DNA from: Limnomonas spitsbergensis
Taxonomy: Eukaryota > Chlorophyta > Chlorophyceae > Chlamydomonadales
Direction of reading: 5' to 3'
Assembly: GCA_037349105.1 (NCBI GenBank)
Contig: JAYJMM010000094.1
Location: 1,612,001-1,676,000, forward strand
DNA: 64,000 bases
A program made the position numbers and the translations under genes. Positions 62,308 to 64,000 of this stretch are shown here, piece after piece (positions within the stretch are counted from its first letter, which is position 1; every line of letters starts with the position of its first letter). The notes below the pieces were generated by a model that ran no database searches, had not been told where the DNA came from, and was given only the letters and a program-made list of their open reading frames with translations.

Positions 62308-63468
62308 GGCAGCTGCACCGCTAGTGACAGTGATTGCACACAGCCTGAAGCAGCGGTACCGGCAGCTGCACCGCTAGTGACAGTGATTGCACACAGCCTG
62401 AAGCAGCTGTACCGGCGGCTGCACCCATAGTGACAGTGATTGCACACAGCCTGAAGCAGCAGTACCGGCAGCTGCATCGCTAGTGACAGTGATTGCTCAC
62501 AGCCTGAAGCAGTGGAACTGGCAGTTAACCGCTAGTGACAGTGATTGCACACAGCCTGAAGCAGCGGTACCGGCAGCTGCACCGCTAGTGACAGTGATTG
62601 CACACAGCCTGAAGCAGCGGTACCGGCGGCTGCACCCCTAGTGACAGTGATTGCACACAGCCTGAAGCAGCGGTACCGGCAGCTGCATCACTAGTGACAG
62701 TGATTGCTCACAGCCTGAAGCAGCGGAACTGGCAGTTACACCGCTAGTGACAGTGATTACACACAGCCTGAAGCAGCGGTACCGGCAGTTACACCGCTAG
62801 TGACAGTGATTGCACACAGCCTGAAGCAGCGGTACCGGCAGCTGCACCGCTAGTGACAGTGATTGCACACAGCCTGAAGCAGCGGTACCGGCAGCTGCAC
62901 CGCTAGCAAAAGTGATTGCACACAGCCTGAAGCAGCGGTACCGGCAGCTGCACCGCTAGTGACAGTGATTGCACACAGCCTGAAGCAGCGGTACCGGCAG
63001 CTGCACCGCTAGTGACAGTGATTGCACACAGCCTGAAGCAGCGGTACCGGCGGCTGCACCCCTAGTGACAGTGATTGCACACAGCCTGAAGCAGCGGTAC
63101 CGGCAGCTGCACCGCTAGTGACAGTGATTGCACACAGCCTGAAGCAGCGGAACTGGCAGTTACACCGCTAGTGACAGTGATTGCACACAGCCTGAAGCAG
63201 CGGTACCGGCAGTTACACCGCTAGTGACAGTGATTGCACACAGCCTGAAGCAGCGGTACCGGCAGCTGCACCGCTAGTGACAGTGATTGCACACAGCCTG
63301 AAGCAGCGGTACCGGCAGCTGCACCGCTAGTGACAGTGATTGCACACAGCCTGAAGCAGCGGTACCGGCAGCTGCACCGCTAGTGACAGTGATTGCACAC
63401 AGCCTGAAGCAGCGGTACCGGCAGCTGCACCCCTAGTGACAGTGATTGCACACAGCCTGAAGCAGCGG

Positions 63469-63578
63469 TACCGGCACCTGTACTGCTAGTGACAGTGATT
63501 GCACACAGCCTTAAGTAGCGGTGCCGGCAGCTGCACCGCTAATGACAGTGATTGCACTCAGCGTGAAGAGGCAGTACC
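63469..63578. repeat. Right-edge variant segment, terminal copy
   Basis: These are the last well-preserved units of the array, carrying CCTTAAGTAGCGGTGCC, GCTAATGACAG and GCGTGAAGAGGC. They match 60711-60820. Immediately beyond, the array decays. Confidence 0.9.
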
Positions 63579-63590
63579 GGCAGCTGCACC

Positions 63591-63712
63591 GCTAGTGATA
63601 CGGTAGTGAAGGAACATGAACATGAAACAACGCTACCCTAGCTACACCGCTCGTGAAAGTGATTGAGTATAGAAATGAAGCGGCGCTACCACATTTTTAC
63701 CGCTAGTGTTAT
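63591..63712. repeat. Decayed 53-bp units at the right edge
   Basis: About two strongly diverged units can still be read in phase. One, starting near 63625, is TGAAACAACGCTACC, then TACACCGCTCGTGAAAGTGA, and is 53 bp long. The next starts TGAAGCGGCGCTACC and keeps ACCGCTAGTG. A short degraded spacer lies between GTGATACGG and these units. Stronger divergence at an array end than inside is usual when exchange homogenises the interior. Confidence 0.75.
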
Positions 63713-64000
63713 AGATCAAATAGAAACCGGAAGCGTGACATTCATTGATGGTATTACAATTACTGAAAAATAATGACTGTTAAGACATTTGATATGAATC
63801 ACTTCAGCCCCTATCGTATTCAACCTACCAGCAATATGGCCTGAATAAGTTATCTGAGTTGTAATGGAGGACCTACCACATGTCACCAACAGGCAGTGGG
63901 GTGGCAGGGCCAGCAAGCGTTGCTGTCGTTCCGCCGCAGCTATTGTTGCTATGCTGCAGCACGCCGAGCGTTTTGAACTTGGCCACCTAGTGCTGAGCCA
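63713..64000. other. Flanking sequence, nothing recognised
   Basis: Unique-looking sequence of ordinary composition. The only long frame, minus strand 63916-63716, begins at TTG and has no known motif. No promoter, RNA gene or transposon end was seen. The window closes here, so a longer element could continue outside. Confidence 0.6.

Larger units (their letters stand above)
59667..63590. repeat. 53-bp minisatellite array, 74 units
   Basis: The landmark CACAGCCTGAAGCAGCGG runs from 59690 (GCCTGAA) to 63561 (GCGTGAA). The distance of 3871 bp is 73 x 53 + 2. The extra two bases come from a 3-bp insertion near 61216 (GTGCCGATTGC) and a 1-bp deletion near 62526 (GTTAACCGC), so every other unit is exactly 53 bp. 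Units vary mainly at CAGCTGCACC, CAGTTACACC, CAGCTGCATC and CGGCTGCACCCC. About three CpG occur per unit. Most units carry a KpnI site (GGTACC) and many a PvuII site (CAGCTG). Within a unit AGCGGT and ACCGCT are complementary arms 12 nt apart. Since 53 is not a multiple of three, antisense frames in it are short and non-ATG. The left edge overlaps the start of the GC-rich stretch. Confidence 0.97.

Noticed and set aside
60357..62477. Antisense frames of about 69 residues in the 53-bp array (60357-60566, 62268-62477).
   Set aside because: The first starts at GTG, and the second gives the same kind of conceptual repeat protein. Period 53 cycles through all frames, and the residues simply repeat the unit.
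59667..63590. CRISPR array, because of regular short repeats.
   Set aside because: The whole 53-bp unit repeats with no unique spacers, and no cas genes are present.
63716..63916. Minus-strand frame of 66 residues near the right edge.
   Set aside because: It starts at TTG and shows no motif or neighbouring signal.
1..64000. tRNA, rRNA or telomere repeats.
   Set aside because: I found no pol III A/B box pair, rRNA-like sequence or TTAGGG runs. CCCTAGGG in the satellite is a single palindrome per unit.

Overview
The window is almost entirely tandem repeat DNA from a eukaryotic chromosome. I find no intact conventional gene, RNA gene, CRISPR array or bacterial feature in it. The repeat content, a decayed retroelement-like GC-rich stretch and the lack of operon structure suggest a vertebrate heterochromatic, pericentromeric or subtelomeric region. 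A non-mammalian amniote such as a turtle is my weak guess, and it rests on general resemblance, not on a diagnostic gene.

Layout. (1) Positions 1-57045 are one head-to-tail satellite of about 186 bp per unit. It has about 306 units, all in one orientation, and runs off the left edge. The consensus unit is about 50% G+C but contains no CpG. Units differ mainly in a short T/GT tract, an AATTCAAG/CATTCAAG alternative and a G-run. These variants divide the array into sub-blocks: 1-9.1 kb is very uniform with a restricted variant set, 9.1-11.9 kb is an indel cluster, 11.9-24.1 kb is mixed, 24.1-30.0 kb is full of private indels, and 30.0-57.0 kb is clean and mixed. (2) At 57041-57307, joined through a shared CTGTA, lies a six-copy minisatellite of 45 bp that stays open in several frames. 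(3) Positions 57308-58820 are mostly single-copy sequence with no gene I can support. They hold four diverged copies of a motif of about 60 bp, a 41-bp direct duplication, an inverted repeat and a C11 run. (4) Positions 58820-59666, minus strand, form a CpG-dense, GC-rich stretch whose open frames look like the decayed end of a retrotransposon first ORF. This is a low-confidence call. (5) Positions 59667-63590 are a second array of 74 units. It is exactly 53 bp in phase except for one 3-bp insertion and one 1-bp deletion, with about three CpG per unit and visible higher-order structure. (6) Positions 63591-63712 are decayed 53-bp units, followed by about 290 bp with nothing recognisable.

There is no set of genes working together here. 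What deserves attention is the architecture: a CpG-free satellite next to a CpG-rich minisatellite, sharp internal sub-block boundaries, edge variants of the 53-bp array recurring inside it, and a frame-preserving minisatellite at the satellite edge. Many long open frames in the window begin at TTG or GTG and are by-products of the repeats.
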